DNA from: Aeromonas finlandensis
GTDB lineage: Bacteria > Pseudomonadota > Gammaproteobacteria > Enterobacterales > Aeromonadaceae
Assembly: GCF_000764645.1 (NCBI RefSeq)
Contig: NZ_JRGK01000053.1
Coordinates: 1 to 46,991, forward strand
DNA length: 46,991 bases
Direction: 5' to 3'
Below are positions 38,129-46,991 of the stretch, piece by piece. Position 1 is the first letter of the stretch. Each line of letters starts with the position of its first letter. The translations under genes and the position numbers were made by a program. The notes beneath the pieces are model-generated. The model worked only from the letters and a program-made list of their open reading frames with translations. It did no database searches and had not been told where the DNA came from.

Positions 38129-38195
38129 TCTTGGACCGATGCACTCCGCCATCCGGGCCACTGGCAGCGGCAACCGGCGCGGGCAAGATGCAGAT

Positions 38196-38226
38196 AAAAA
38201 AGAAGGGCCGCCACGGCGACCCTTCT
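38196..38226 (-). terminator. Terminator of ygiM
   Basis: On the minus strand GAAGGGTCGCC and GGCGGCCCTTC pair with one mismatch around a 2-base turn, then TTTTTT follows. It is 25 bases after the ygiM stop. Confidence 0.93.
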
Positions 38227-38251
38227 CATCAGTTCATTCAGCCAGATGCTG

Positions 38252-38857
38252 TCAGTTCATCCAGCGATCACCGCGGCTGCGACGACGGGGCAACATGGGC
38301 AACAGAATGCCGAGCAGCAGCCCGGCCCCCACCATGGCACCGCCACGAATAAACCAGTCCATCTGCATGTCATGTTCCTGGTTGTCGTAGCTCTGGGTCA
38401 GGGCATCATTCTGCTCCTTGAGACTCCCCATCTCCTCGTTCTGGCTGGCCAGCTGAGCCTTGAGGGCGGCGATCTCCTTGCTCTGGGCTGCGATCTGGCC
38501 ATCCTTCTCGGTGAAGCGTTTCTCGTTGTCACCGTTGAGGTTTTGCAGGCGCGCCTTGAGATCGTCACGCTCTTTTTCCACCTGGGGCAGGCGCTCGCGC
38601 AGGCTGAGCTGGCTCTGCAGCTCGCTGTTCTTGATCCACCCCTCGCGGCCACGACCGTCCACCACCTGGGTGAAACCGGCCTCGCTGTTCACCGCCTTTA
38701 CCTCCAGCGGTTCACCAGCCTTGATGCTGCCAAGGATCCGGTACTGGGTACCCGGGCCATTGTGGATAAAGGTAAAGATGTTGTCTGAAACATAACGGGT
38801 ATCGGCCAGTGCCTGTTGGGCACACAAGCAGATAAGAATCCCGAGAAGGGCGCGCAT
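38252..38857 (-). CDS. ygiM: YgiM-like SH3-domain membrane protein
   Basis: 201 residues, matching E. coli YgiM (206). There is a signal peptide (cleavage near LADT, about 19), a periplasmic SH3b domain (TRYVSDNIFTFIHNGPGTQYR, to about 85), a long coiled coil (about 90-155) and one C-terminal membrane helix with the basic tail RRRSRGDRWMN. It is thought to sit in the inner membrane with the SH3 domain in the periplasm; its role is unknown. The ATG at 38857 is preferred to a longer frame starting at 38890. It is monocistronic, with a strong terminator. Confidence 0.92.
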   Translation of the reverse strand: MRALLGILICLCAQQALADTRYVSDNIFTFIHNGPGTQYRILGSIKAGEPLEVKAVNSEAGFTQVVDGRGREGWIKNSELQSQLSLRERLPQVEKERDDLKARLQNLNGDNEKRFTEKDGQIAAQSKEIAALKAQLASQNEEMGSLKEQNDALTQSYDNQEHDMQMDWFIRGGAMVGAGLLLGILLPMLPRRRSRGDRWMN

Positions 38858-39003
38858 GGTCGATCGGTTCTCTTTTTCAGGTTTGGACAAGAGGTTGAAT
38901 GTTAAGCCGCCTGCAGGTTAAAGGACAAGCAAAGAAAAAGCACCTCCCCCCGGATAAAGGGCGCAGAGTTGCGAGTCACCTCGCAACTTGCCCGCCCGCG
39001 GCC

Positions 39004-39756
39004 TCACTTGTTTTTCAGCTCCCGCACCTCGCTGCGCAGGGCGCGGATCTCCCGCAGCAGCTCCTCTTGCTGGGTGTTGTAGTGATGACGCCACTTGTCG
39101 GTCTCACCATCCCCCTTGTTGGGCTGCAGAAACAGGCTGGCCATGAAACCGCTGATGGCACCGAACAGACCGACCCCGAACAGGATCAACAAGCTGGCGA
39201 CAAAGCGCCCCTCCTCGGTCTTGGGCACCAGATCGCCATAACCCACGGTCGACAAGGTCACCAGCGTCCACCAGAAGGCATCGTAGGGGGTCTCAATCTG
39301 GCTGCCGGGCTGGCCCGACTCAATCCAGTACATGACGCCGGAGCCCAATCCCAGCAGCAGGAAGAAGAGGAACAGGATGCCGGAGAGGGTGGTCTCGTTG
39401 CGCTCGCGACGGAACATGGCCCAGAGATCCGGGTGCTCCTTGAACAGCTGATAAACGCGCCACAGCTGGATCAACCGCGCCCAGCGCAACTGCTCCGCCA
39501 TCGGCAGGCTACCCGGCAGATAGATCCAGTTGGCCTTGAAATAGGCCTTGCGATCGGAGGCCCGGATCCAGCCATAAGCAAAGTGGGCGAGGAAGAAGTA
39601 GCAGATCAGACTGTCGAGGTCATAGAAGAGCTGCAGGGTCTGTGGCGTCAGGCTCTCCTGGCCCCACCAGCGTGCCGTGACCAGCACGACCGAGATAATC
39701 GACAGAAATGCCATCAGCAGATCCATCGCCCGCAGATGCGTTAAGTGATGTCGCAT
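39004..39756 (-). CDS. Voltage-gated-type ion channel, probably potassium
   Basis: 250 residues. Membrane helices lie at about 11-28, 42-62, 124-142 and 186-208, and the pore loop holds the potassium selectivity filter TVGYGD at 170-175. An amphipathic helix around 85-110 (RWARLIQLWRVYQLF) is rich in Arg but does not form a full S4. A C-terminal coiled coil (about 226-250) may assemble the tetramer. GGAAAA precedes the ATG at 39756. It is divergent from a chemoreceptor gene, 101 bases away. Regulation and gating signal are unknown. Confidence 0.87.
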   Translation of the reverse strand: MRHHLTHLRAMDLLMAFLSIISVVLVTARWWGQESLTPQTLQLFYDLDSLICYFFLAHFAYGWIRASDRKAYFKANWIYLPGSLPMAEQLRWARLIQLWRVYQLFKEHPDLWAMFRRERNETTLSGILFLFFLLLGLGSGVMYWIESGQPGSQIETPYDAFWWTLVTLSTVGYGDLVPKTEEGRFVASLLILFGVGLFGAISGFMASLFLQPNKGDGETDKWRHHYNTQQEELLREIRALRSEVRELKNK

Positions 39757-39857
39757 ACATTTTCCAACTTTAAGCACAGTGCAAATTAATAAAAGAGAAG
39801 ATAATGCCGATAGCCCTGAGGGCAAAGGAAAAAGCGGTTTTTAAAAGGAGAATGACA

Positions 39858-41108
39858 ATGCAGTTGAATCTGCTGGAGAAACGGATGAGCAACATCCGGT
39901 TGGTGCCAAAAGTGGTGCTGCTGATGGTGTTTAGTACCCTCCTGCTACTGACAAAACTCTGGTTTGACGCCAACAATCTGGAAGCCACCCTGCTCAGCGA
40001 AGGGCTTGATCCCGCCAAGGCGGATGCCATCTCCAATCGCCTGCTCTGGACCGGCCTGATGGAGACCACCATCATGGGGCTGCTGTTCGTGATCCTGCTG
40101 CTCACTGGCTCCCGGCTGATGGTCAAGCAGGTGCACTATCTGGTTGGCCTGCTGGAGCGCTTCGCCAAGCGGGATCTCAGCCATCAGGTGCTGCTCAAGT
40201 CTCGTGACGAGTTCGGTGACATCGCCAAGGCGGTCTCCCACTCGCAGGAGAACCTCAAAGCGGTGTTTGGCAACCAGCGCACCGCCTGCAAGGAGCTCAA
40301 CGACATCGCCTCCCAGGTGACCCTCTGCATGGAGGAGGCCAACGACGCGATCAGCGAAGAGTTCGCCCAGATCGAACAGCTGGCCAGTGCCATGAGCCAG
40401 ATGGTTGGCGCCATTCGTGAAGTCGCCTCTCACGCCGATCAGGCCTCTCACGCTACCGCCGAAACCAGCCAACTGGCGGAAGAGGGGAGCCGCTGCGTCG
40501 CCGCCACCGTCAGCACCATCGACACCCTCTCTAGCAACATCCAGCGCTCCGCCACCGTGGTCAATCAGGTGGAGCAAGGGGTCGAGCGGATTGGCTCGGT
40601 GGTCGACACCATTCGCGGCATCTCGGAGCAGACCAACCTGCTGGCACTGAACGCCGCCATCGAAGCGGCCCGCGCCGGTGAGGCGGGTCGCGGCTTTGCC
40701 GTGGTGGCCTCCGAAGTACGCGAGCTGGCCAACCGGGCTCAGGCCGCTACCGTCGAGATCCAGAAGATGATCGAACAGTTGCAGGGCAATGCCGGTCAGG
40801 CCGCCGAACTGATGGCCCAGAGCGTGCGCCAGGCCGACAAGGGGGTGGAACAGGTGACCCAGGCGGGCACCCAACTCGCCACCATAGTGCAGCGGGTGCA
40901 GGGGGTGGCCGACATGAACCGCCATATCGCCGCGGCCTCCGAGCAGCAGAGCTCGGTCGCCGAGGAGATGCGCGGCAATCTGGAACAGGTCAAGCAGATC
41001 GCCGAAGGCTCGGTCGTGGTGCTGCGCGAACTGCAAGAGGCCTCCGAGCTGGTCGAGCAGCACAGCAAGGATCTCGACAGCCAGATCCACTCCTTCAAGC
41101 TCGCCTGA
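39858..41108 (+). CDS. Methyl-accepting chemotaxis protein with minimal periplasmic loop
   Basis: 416 residues. Two membrane helices (about 15-35 and 65-84) enclose only about 29 periplasmic residues, too short for a sensor domain. A HAMP-like region (about 85-140) and a signalling domain with the hairpin motif [37 protein letters not shown] (about 270-306) follow. It should couple to CheA/CheW. No C-terminal CheR-docking pentapeptide is seen. GGAG lies 7 bases before the ATG at 39858; a second ATG two codons earlier overlaps it. It may sense membrane or cytoplasmic state, possibly linked to the divergent ion channel. Confidence 0.9.
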   Translation: MQLNLLEKRMSNIRLVPKVVLLMVFSTLLLLTKLWFDANNLEATLLSEGLDPAKADAISNRLLWTGLMETTIMGLLFVILLLTGSRLMVKQVHYLVGLLERFAKRDLSHQVLLKSRDEFGDIAKAVSHSQENLKAVFGNQRTACKELNDIASQVTLCMEEANDAISEEFAQIEQLASAMSQMVGAIREVASHADQASHATAETSQLAEEGSRCVAATVSTIDTLSSNIQRSATVVNQVEQGVERIGSVVDTIRGISEQTNLLALNAAIEAARAGEAGRGFAVVASEVRELANRAQAATVEIQKMIEQLQGNAGQAAELMAQSVRQADKGVEQVTQAGTQLATIVQRVQGVADMNRHIAAASEQQSSVAEEMRGNLEQVKQIAEGSVVVLRELQEASELVEQHSKDLDSQIHSFKLA

Positions 41109-41167
41109 CAACTCGCTCTGGTCGGGCATGACCGCCGTTGTGCCCCGCCCCAGCCGATCCAGGCCAT

Positions 41168-41200
41168 AAAAAAATCCGAAACCAGTGGTTTCGGATTTTT
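41168..41200. terminator. Bidirectional terminator between the chemoreceptor and gltX
   Basis: AAATCCGAAACCA and its complement form a long stem with a 2-base turn, with A-rich and T-rich flanks on both sides (A7 before, T5 after). It can end the chemoreceptor on the plus strand and gltX on the minus strand. Confidence 0.93.
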
Positions 41201-41255
41201 GCTGTTCAGCAGGTGGCAGAGCAGGGTTATCCCCTCGCCTGCCACATCGGCAGCA

Positions 41256-41399
41256 CTTACTCGGCAGCCATGCGGGCTTCGATATACGCCAGCGCGCGGT
41301 CGATACGAGCAAGAACGCGCTCTTTGCCCACCAGCGCCATCACGGCGTCGATACCCGGGGGGATTTACCCAGAGCGGTGATGACGACCGGCAACGTCAG
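41256..41399 (-). pseudogene. Broken second copy of the gltX 3' end
   Basis: The first 100 bases (41256-41355) match the true gltX end at 41401-41500 with seven differences, all third-position and synonymous, so both encode the same last 32 residues and stop. Further in, the match weakens and a 2-base insertion in a C/G run (around 41355-41360) breaks the frame. The piece stops 1 base before the real gltX tail. It has no start codon and cannot be a functional gene. The synonymous pattern implies that it diverged while part of a working gltX elsewhere. Confidence 0.88.
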
Positions 41400-41401
41400 G
41401 C

Positions 41402-42817
41402 TTACTCAGCTGCCATGCGGGCTTCGATATACGCCAGCGCACGGTCGATACGAGCAAGTACACGCTCTTTGCCCACTAGTGCCATCACGGCGTCGATACC
41501 AGGGGACTGACCCAGACCGGTGACGGCCACGCGCAGCGGCATGCCGACCTTGCCCATGCCCTGACCCAGCTCGGCGGCAGTCGCTTCAATCAGCTCGTGC
41601 AGCGCTTCGGTGGTCCAGCTGTCCAGTGCAGCCAGCTTGGTCTTGGCCAGAGCCAGCGGCTCGGCAGCCACGCCACGCAGGTGCTTCTTGGCAGCCGCTT
41701 CGTCGATCGCTTCGTACTCTTCGAACAGGTAGCGGCTCTGGGCGGCCATCTCGACCAGTGTGTTGCAGCGCTCGGCCAGCAGGGTGACCACCGCAGGCAA
41801 CGCCGGACCATTGCTGGTGTCGATCTTCTGGTTTTCCATGTGCCAGGCCAGATGCTTGGCGACATAGGCCGGATCCAGGCTGCGCATGTAGTGGTTGTTC
41901 AGCCACAGCAGCTTGTCGGTGTTGAAGGCAGAGGCGGACTTGGAGATGGCATCCAGGCTGAACAGCTTGATCATCTCGTCCAGGGTGAAGATCTCCTGAT
42001 CGCCGTGGGACCAGCCCAGACGCACCAGATAGTTCAGCAGCGCTTCCGGCAGGTAACCGTCATCGCGGTACTGCATCACGGAGACTGCACCGTGGCGCTT
42101 GGAGAGCTTGGCGCCGTCGTCACCCAGGATCATGGAGACGTGGGCAAACTCCGGTACCGGCGCGTTCAACGCCTTGTAGATGTTGATCTGACGCGGGGTG
42201 TTGTTGATGTGGTCTTCGCCACGCACCACGTGGGTGATCTCCATATCCCAGTCATCGACCACCACGCAGAAGTTGTAGGTCGGGGCGCCATCGGTACGGC
42301 GGATGATCAGATCGTCCAGCTCGGTGTTGGCGAACTCGATGCGGCCACGGACGTGGTCATCGAACACCACGGAACCTTCGGTCGGGTTGCGGAAGCGGAT
42401 CACGTGCGGCGCATCGGCCGGGTGATCGTGGGCGTGATCGCGGCACTTGCCGTCATAACGGGGCTTCTCGCCGTTGGCCATCTGACCTTCGCGCAGCGCT
42501 TCCAGACGCTCCTTGGAGCAGTAGCACTTGTAGGCACGGCCATCGGCCAGCATCTCGTCGATCAGCGCGTTGTAGCGATCGAAGCGCTTGGTCTGGTAGT
42601 AGGGGCCCTCATCCCAGTTCAGCTCCAGCCATTCCATGCCCTCAATGATGGCGTCGATGGCCTCCTGAGTGGAACGTTCCAGGTCGGTATCCTCAATACG
42701 CAGCACGAACTCACCGCCCTGGTTCTTTGCAAACAACCAGGAATAGAGTGCGGTACGGGCACCGCCGACATGCAAAAAGCCGGTCGGGCTGGGAGCAAAA
42801 CGGGTTTTGACTTTCAT
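41402..42817 (-). CDS. gltX: Glutamyl-tRNA synthetase
   Basis: 471 residues, class I synthetase. The HIGH-like motif is in [13 protein letters not shown] (8-20) and the KMSKS-like loop is KLSKR (237-241). Cys98, Cys100 and Cys125 with a nearby His form the zinc site of the bacterial enzyme. It charges tRNA-Glu, which also feeds tetrapyrrole synthesis and therefore HemE in this window. The C-terminus is complete (IEARMAAE). A partial extra copy of its 3' end lies directly downstream. A bidirectional terminator lies beyond that. Confidence 0.98.
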   Translation of the reverse strand: MKVKTRFAPSPTGFLHVGGARTALYSWLFAKNQGGEFVLRIEDTDLERSTQEAIDAIIEGMEWLELNWDEGPYYQTKRFDRYNALIDEMLADGRAYKCYCSKERLEALREGQMANGEKPRYDGKCRDHAHDHPADAPHVIRFRNPTEGSVVFDDHVRGRIEFANTELDDLIIRRTDGAPTYNFCVVVDDWDMEITHVVRGEDHINNTPRQINIYKALNAPVPEFAHVSMILGDDGAKLSKRHGAVSVMQYRDDGYLPEALLNYLVRLGWSHGDQEIFTLDEMIKLFSLDAISKSASAFNTDKLLWLNNHYMRSLDPAYVAKHLAWHMENQKIDTSNGPALPAVVTLLAERCNTLVEMAAQSRYLFEEYEAIDEAAAKKHLRGVAAEPLALAKTKLAALDSWTTEALHELIEATAAELGQGMGKVGMPLRVAVTGLGQSPGIDAVMALVGKERVLARIDRALAYIEARMAAE

Positions 42818-43088
42818 CTTTAAGCCTTGTGTAGAGGGCCTTGGGCCAATTCGTTAGAAAAAACCGTCGCATTTTAGCACCGACAATCACGGATGGGAAA
42901 ACCATGAGGCCACTGCGGGCTAAAGTTGGGGATTTAATTGACGGCCGGACCGCTTGCCAGCTGATATTTGAAGGGGATCGCAAAACAGAAGTGCTGTTTC
43001 CGATTTGCTATGCACAGCGCTGGAGAGCTGCCTCCTCCGGTCGATAGCCAACTAACGCTCACCACAGTTTTCACGAAACAAGGAAGAG

Positions 43089-45194
43089 ATGATGCAGTTC
43101 CATTCTATCCAGCATCGCATTCTAGTGATGGCCGGGATCGCCATGACCACTGCCATGGTCATCCTGATCCTGCTCAACCAATATTCCGGCCAACAGACCC
43201 AGAAGCTGACCATCAGCTCCAGCCGCGAGGCACTGCAGCAGGAGGCATGGCAAAAGGTCAGCGCCAACGCCCGCGCCGAGGCCGCCACCATCACCCAGTT
43301 GCTGCAAAAAGGGCTCTCCTATACCCAGCAGATGGCCAGCGTCTTCGCCCAGCAACAGCAGGGCAAACTGCCGCTCGATCGCCAACAGGCCACCGATCTG
43401 CTCAAGGCGCAGCTCGCCCTTGAGCCCCAGCTCTACGGCGCCTTCGCGGGCTTCGAGCCCAATGGCTTTGACAGTCAGGATGCCAGCTTTGCTGGCCAGA
43501 CTGCGCTGGGCAGCGACGGCAAGGGGCGCTTCGTCCCTTACTTCTACCGTGACAAGGAGCAAATCGGCACCGATCTGCTGCTCTCCATTGAGAAGAGCGA
43601 GACCGACAGCTTCGGCAACCCGGCCAACGACTACTACGCCTGCCCGAAACGGGAGGGGCGCTCCTGCCTCATCGATCCCTTCAAGGTGGATATCAACGGT
43701 CAGCAGGTGCTGGTGAGCACCATCACCACCCCCATCATGGTGGATGGTCAGTTCAAGGGGATCGCCGCCCTCGATCTGGCGGTGGACTCCATCAGCCGTC
43801 AGGCCAAGAGCCTCAACAGCAACATCTATGACGGCCAGGGGGAGACCCTGATCGTCAGCGCCGCCGGTGTTATCACCGGCACCAGCGGTGATGCCAGCCT
43901 GCTTGGCAGCAGCGCCGGGAAGCTGCTGGGCAATCAGTGGCAGCAGTACCTGAAGCCCGAAGTGCAGCGTCAGGAGCTGAACGAGTCATTCCGCATCTCG
44001 GTGCCCATCATGGTGCCGGGCATGAACCGCAACTGGGCCATCATCGTCACCCTGCCCTACAAGGTGGTACTGGCGGGGGCCGATCAGCTGGAGAGCCAGC
44101 TGGGCGAGATGAACCGGGCCGCCGTGACTCAGCAGCTGGTCGGGGCCGTTATCGTGCTGGTACTGGCGCTGGCCACCATGCTGGCGATCGCCCGCAGCAT
44201 CACAGGCCCGATCCGCCAAATGGTCAGCCTGGTGGATGACATCGCCGATGGCGAAGGGGATCTCACCAAGCGCCTCACCACCCGCTCCGTCGACGAACTG
44301 GGGGATCTCGCCAAGGGGATCAACCGCTTTATCGACAAGCTGCAGGGGCTGCTGAGCGATGTACTCAAGACCGCCAGCGAGGTCAACCGCTACGCCGGTG
44401 ACACCGACCGCATCGCCGGTCAGACCGACACCAACCTGCAGCATCACCAGGCGGAGATGGAGCAGATGCTGACCGCCGTGCAGGAGATGTCCTACGTCAG
44501 CCAGGAGGTCGCCACCCACGCCAACAACACCGCCGACTCGGCCAAACAGGCGCAAAGCGCCGCCGATCAGGGCAAGGATCGCTTCCAGCAGGTGATCCAG
44601 TCGATGCACAAGGTCGCAGCAGAAGCCGGTAAAGGGGCCGACGTGGTGGAAGGGCTGGCTCACGACAGCGCCCAGATCACCAGCATCCTCACCGTCATTC
44701 AGGGGATTGCCGACCAGACCAATCTGCTCGCCCTCAACGCCGCCATCGAAGCGGCCCGGGCAGGCGAACAGGGGCGCGGCTTTGCGGTGGTCGCCGACGA
44801 GGTGCGCAAACTGGCGGGCAACACCCAGCAGGCGGTACAGAACACCCAGGAGCTGATCGAGAAGATCCGCCTCAGCTCTACCAATGCAGTCACTGCCATC
44901 ACCCAGAGCCAACAGCTGACCCATCAGGCAGTGAGCGAAGCGGATCTGGCAGAGGAGGCGCTCGGCAGCATCTACAAGGCCATCTCCACCATCAACGACA
45001 TGACCTACCAGATCGCTTCCGCCGCCGAAGAGCAGAGTTCGGTCTCCGAGACCGTCTCCGGCAACCTGTCAAAAACCAACGCACTGGCCAACGACATTGC
45101 TCAGGATGCAACCGAAACGGCCAAAGCCAGTCAGGCATTGCGTCAGGCCGCCGACAAATTGCAGCAATTATTGGGTCAATTTCGTCTCAGCTGA
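43089..45194 (+). CDS. Methyl-accepting chemotaxis protein with dCache-type sensor
   Basis: 701 residues. There is an N-terminal membrane helix (about 12-30), a large periplasmic domain (about 32-345) of dCache type with FVPYFYRD and [18 protein letters not shown], a second helix (about 347-368), HAMP (about 369-425) and a signalling domain with [37 protein letters not shown] (about 538-574). dCache sensors often bind amino acids, amines or organic acids; the ligand is not predictable here. AGGA lies 4 bases before the ATG. No che genes are nearby, so it is an orphan receptor gene. A hairpin follows the stop. Confidence 0.95.
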   Translation: MMQFHSIQHRILVMAGIAMTTAMVILILLNQYSGQQTQKLTISSSREALQQEAWQKVSANARAEAATITQLLQKGLSYTQQMASVFAQQQQGKLPLDRQQATDLLKAQLALEPQLYGAFAGFEPNGFDSQDASFAGQTALGSDGKGRFVPYFYRDKEQIGTDLLLSIEKSETDSFGNPANDYYACPKREGRSCLIDPFKVDINGQQVLVSTITTPIMVDGQFKGIAALDLAVDSISRQAKSLNSNIYDGQGETLIVSAAGVITGTSGDASLLGSSAGKLLGNQWQQYLKPEVQRQELNESFRISVPIMVPGMNRNWAIIVTLPYKVVLAGADQLESQLGEMNRAAVTQQLVGAVIVLVLALATMLAIARSITGPIRQMVSLVDDIADGEGDLTKRLTTRSVDELGDLAKGINRFIDKLQGLLSDVLKTASEVNRYAGDTDRIAGQTDTNLQHHQAEMEQMLTAVQEMSYVSQEVATHANNTADSAKQAQSAADQGKDRFQQVIQSMHKVAAEAGKGADVVEGLAHDSAQITSILTVIQGIADQTNLLALNAAIEAARAGEQGRGFAVVADEVRKLAGNTQQAVQNTQELIEKIRLSSTNAVTAITQSQQLTHQAVSEADLAEEALGSIYKAISTINDMTYQIASAAEEQSSVSETVSGNLSKTNALANDIAQDATETAKASQALRQAADKLQQLLGQFRLS

Positions 45195-45208
45195 TAATTT
45201 TCCTCTCC

Positions 45209-45239
45209 CGTACTCTCCCCCTCGGGGGCGAGTACGTTT
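45209..45239 (+). terminator. Terminator downstream of the dCache chemoreceptor
   Basis: CGTACTC and GAGTACG enclose an inner CCCC/GGGG stem, with single mismatched bases between, and TTTA follows. It lies 15 bases after the stop. The T-run is short. Confidence 0.7.
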
Positions 45240-45293
45240 ACCATAGGCAACGAATTTGCCTGATGGCAGGCAATGTAGTGAGAGGTAAATGCC

Positions 45294-45962
45294 GTGCCCA
45301 CCCCGGACCGTCGCCCACGAGGCCATAACAGACGAGCCCAGCAGCGTCGCCAAGACGAATCACAAGGATCCCTGCTCCATCGCATCAATGCCGCGACCCT
45401 GTCCCTGCGCCAACGTATTGGCCAAGGAATGAGCAACCTCGGCCAACGCCGTCAGGATGCCAAAGCAGGCAAATTCAAGCTGTCCAGCCCGCTGCCCCGC
45501 AAAAACACCATAGGTCTGCTGATCCTGATCCCGCTCTGGTTGCTGGTGCTGGCCTGGGAGCCTGCGCCATCTGCCCCCAAAGCCGCCCCTTCCGGCTCGC
45601 TGGAAGTGCCGCTGGCGGTGCCCGCGCAGGCCCTCACCGTCGGCAATGGTGCAACAGGCAGTGCGCCTGCAGCAGCCAAGCCGGTCGAAGAGAAGGTCAA
45701 CGGCACCTGGCTGCAACACGATGTGCAGGCCGGTGAGACCCTCTACTCCATCTGGCGCAAATTCGAGTTGCCGGGTGCCGAGCTGAGTCGTCTGATCGCC
45801 ATCGAAGGGCCGGATCGGCCGCTGACCCGCCTGCAATCGGGCCGCGCCATCTTCATCCTGGTGGACGACACCCGCCGCATCCAGCGGGTGGAGATCCGCT
45901 CCTACGGTCAGGCGGTCTACCGCTACGACCGGCAGGGCGAAGGGTTCGCCCTCAAGGAGTGA
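45294..45962 (+). CDS. OapA/YtfB-like LysM-like domain protein
   Basis: 222 residues. A very basic cytoplasmic N-terminus (about 1-70, rich in Arg and Gln) precedes one membrane helix (72-88), a Pro/Ala-rich periplasmic linker and a C-terminal LysM-like OapA domain (about 139-222: HDVQAGETLYSIWRKFELPGAELSRLI). OapA of Haemophilus affects colony opacity, and E. coli YtfB binds glycans and localises to the septum. The GTG start has AGAGG 8 bases upstream. A strong terminator follows. It is not obviously linked to the preceding receptor. Confidence 0.87.
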   Translation: MPTPDRRPRGHNRRAQQRRQDESQGSLLHRINAATLSLRQRIGQGMSNLGQRRQDAKAGKFKLSSPLPRKNTIGLLILIPLWLLVLAWEPAPSAPKAAPSGSLEVPLAVPAQALTVGNGATGSAPAAAKPVEEKVNGTWLQHDVQAGETLYSIWRKFELPGAELSRLIAIEGPDRPLTRLQSGRAIFILVDDTRRIQRVEIRSYGQAVYRYDRQGEGFALKE

Positions 45963-45964
45963 TG

Positions 45965-45995
45965 AAACGGGAGGCTGCGGCCTCCCGTTTTTTTT
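45965..45995 (+). terminator. Terminator of the OapA-like gene
   Basis: ACGGGAGGC and GCCTCCCGT pair over 9 bases around TGCG, with a run of eight T after. It is 3 bases past the stop. A-richness on the other side makes it possibly bidirectional. Confidence 0.95.
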
Positions 45996-46068
45996 GGCTC
46001 AAATCACTTCAAATAAGCTACTGACTTCACAATATTTTTAGCTTGTTCAAAAAACGAAAGGGGTCAAA

Positions 46069-46096
46069 TTGACAAGGATCGGCGCTAACGTACAAT
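46069..46096 (+). promoter_or_regulatory. Promoter of the cold-shock gene
   Basis: TTGACA (46069-46074), 16 bases, TACAAT (46091-46096): a near-consensus sigma-70 promoter. Transcription from about 46103 would give a leader of about 134 bases before the ATG at 46237, as expected for cspA-type genes whose structured leader controls cold-induced translation. Confidence 0.8.
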
Positions 46097-46236
46097 CGTT
46101 TGTGCTTTAGACAGGGATTGTTCTGCGTGCTACTGGGACAAATAGACGTGGTCAGTCATGAGCCAACCCCTGCTTGCAAGGCAAATGCAGCCCAGCACGG
46201 GCTTAGTTTCATTTTGTTATTGATAGGATTTAGCAC

Positions 46237-46446
46237 ATGTCTGACATTCGCACCGGCCAGGTAAAATGGTTCAACGAAACCAAGGGTTTTGGCTTTATTG
46301 AACAGTCTCAGGGTCCGGACGTATTCGTTCACTTCTCCTCCATCCAGAGCACCGGTTTCAAAACCCTGGCTGAAGGTCAACAAGTCCAGTTCACTGTGAC
46401 CCAGGGCAAAAAAGGCCCTCAGGCTGAAAACGTTACTCTGGTCTAA
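46237..46446 (+). CDS. CspA-family cold-shock protein
   Basis: 69 residues, a single OB-fold cold-shock domain. RNP1 is KGFGFI and RNP2 is VFVHF; GQVKWFN at the N-terminus is typical. It binds single-stranded RNA and DNA and melts structured mRNA. AGGA is 8 bases before the ATG. The long leader and strong promoter suggest post-transcriptional cold regulation, though constitutive family members such as CspE look alike in the protein, so no paralogue letter is given. Confidence 0.95.
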   Translation: MSDIRTGQVKWFNETKGFGFIEQSQGPDVFVHFSSIQSTGFKTLAEGQQVQFTVTQGKKGPQAENVTLV

Positions 46447-46467
46447 GCCCACGCCAGTGAATCATGC

Positions 46468-46497
46468 AGGAGGAGCCAAGGCCCCTCCTCTTTTTTT
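46468..46497 (+). terminator. Terminator of the cold-shock gene
   Basis: AGGAGGAGCC and GGCCCCTCCT pair with one mismatch around a 2-base turn, followed by CTTTTTTT. It is 21 bases after the stop. Confidence 0.95.
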
Positions 46498-46856
46498 GCC
46501 CGCAATATCCCCTTCCCGACCGGCAGATCCCTTGTCGGGCTTGCCGACCCCGCCAGAAAACCGTTTATGGCCGCAACCCGCCGCTATAAATCAAATTTAT
46601 GGCTTTTGGCAAAATGCCCCAACTTTAACTTATGCCGAGCCCGTGTCTGCCATCCATGCCCTGCCAAGCCTGCGATCCGTCTGCAAAGAGTTGTGCCCGA
46701 TCTCAGGGACGTTGTTGGTGAGCGATACCGCGTTGGCTCATAACCAGGGATGTGCAAAGCAGAAGAGATAGAAAGGCAAACGCCGGATACGACAACGCAT
46801 CGCAGCGCGATGTGATGGGCAATTCAAATGGGGTGATGGTGATATCGAAGAGAGAT
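46498..46856. other. Gene-free interval between the cold-shock gene and the tRNA-Gly locus
   Basis: About 360 bases. The open frames here (on either strand) have no start signal and no family similarity, and one on the minus strand includes translated tRNA sequence. A small inverted repeat (ATAAAT-CAA-ATTTAT) near 46595-46609 is the only feature I see. No promoter, sRNA or CRISPR can be supported. Confidence 0.6.
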
Positions 46857-46932
<76 letters not shown>

Positions 46933-46980
46933 TAATGAGTGTATTGAGATATTGAATTGGTGGACTTCAAGGAGAGAGAT

Positions 46981-46991
46981 TGGAGCGGGAA
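46981..46991 (-). tRNA. Probable tRNA-Gly 3' end at the right edge (partial)
   Basis: The last 11 bases on the minus strand read TTCCCGCTCCA, the same acceptor end and CCA as in the remnant, and the flanking agagat also repeats. Only the 3' end is in the window, so the gene beyond is inferred. Confidence 0.5.

Noticed and set aside
41256..41500. Tandem similarity considered as a CRISPR-like or short repeat array
   Set aside because: There are only two copies of ~100-145 bases, both gltX coding sequence. This is a gene-end duplication.

Overview
The window reads as chromosomal DNA of a GC-rich gammaproteobacterium, most likely Aeromonas. This is inferred from protein similarity recalled from memory and from gene order: an rpoE-rseABC-lepA-lepB-rnc-era-recO-pdxJ block, divergent nadB, sdhE-ygfX opposite ygfZ, epd-pgk-fba, a PutA without the ribbon-helix-helix domain, and a PanP-type decarboxylase. 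No species can be named from the sequence alone.

Layout. 1-1779: N-terminal part of a giant repeat adhesin with a LapA-type retention module, cut by the left edge. 2011-8181: yidE transporter, trhA, panP, yciB-yciI, and cysQ. 8182-17093: a long minus-strand block running rpoE, rseA, rseB, rseC, lepA, lepB, rnc, era, recO, pdxJ (envelope stress, protein export, RNA processing, repair, vitamin B6), with a clear sigma-E promoter in front of rpoE and nadB divergent. 18884-25700: ygfX/sdhE against ygfZ, a LysR regulator divergent from a PACE efflux protein, a small unknown protein, cutA-dsbD and a lipoprotein. 25697-32388: a Gln-rich orphan, a PuuB-like oxidase, the glycolytic cluster epd-pgk-fba and a ROK sugar kinase. 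32501-38857: hemE, nudC, putA, ygiM. 39004-45962: an ion channel, two chemoreceptors on either side of gltX, and an OapA/YtfB-like protein. 46237 to the end: a cold-shock gene and a tRNA-Gly locus whose first visible member is degenerate.

Most of this is conserved housekeeping DNA. I found no CRISPR array, transposase, integrase, prophage or recognisable defence system. The more unusual signals are small: a second, broken copy of the gltX 3' end directly next to the real one, differing over 100 bases only at synonymous sites; a degenerate tRNA-Gly with an intact 3' half; a ~144-bp ERIC-like imperfect palindrome filling the era-recO gap; paired operator-like palindromes between the LysR and PACE genes and upstream of putA; and a NudC lacking the usual fourth zinc-ligand cysteine. 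The gltX and tRNA-Gly features both look like recombination or integration scars.

Starts were chosen from ribosome-binding sites and alignment to remembered homologues. Where alternatives are credible this is stated.
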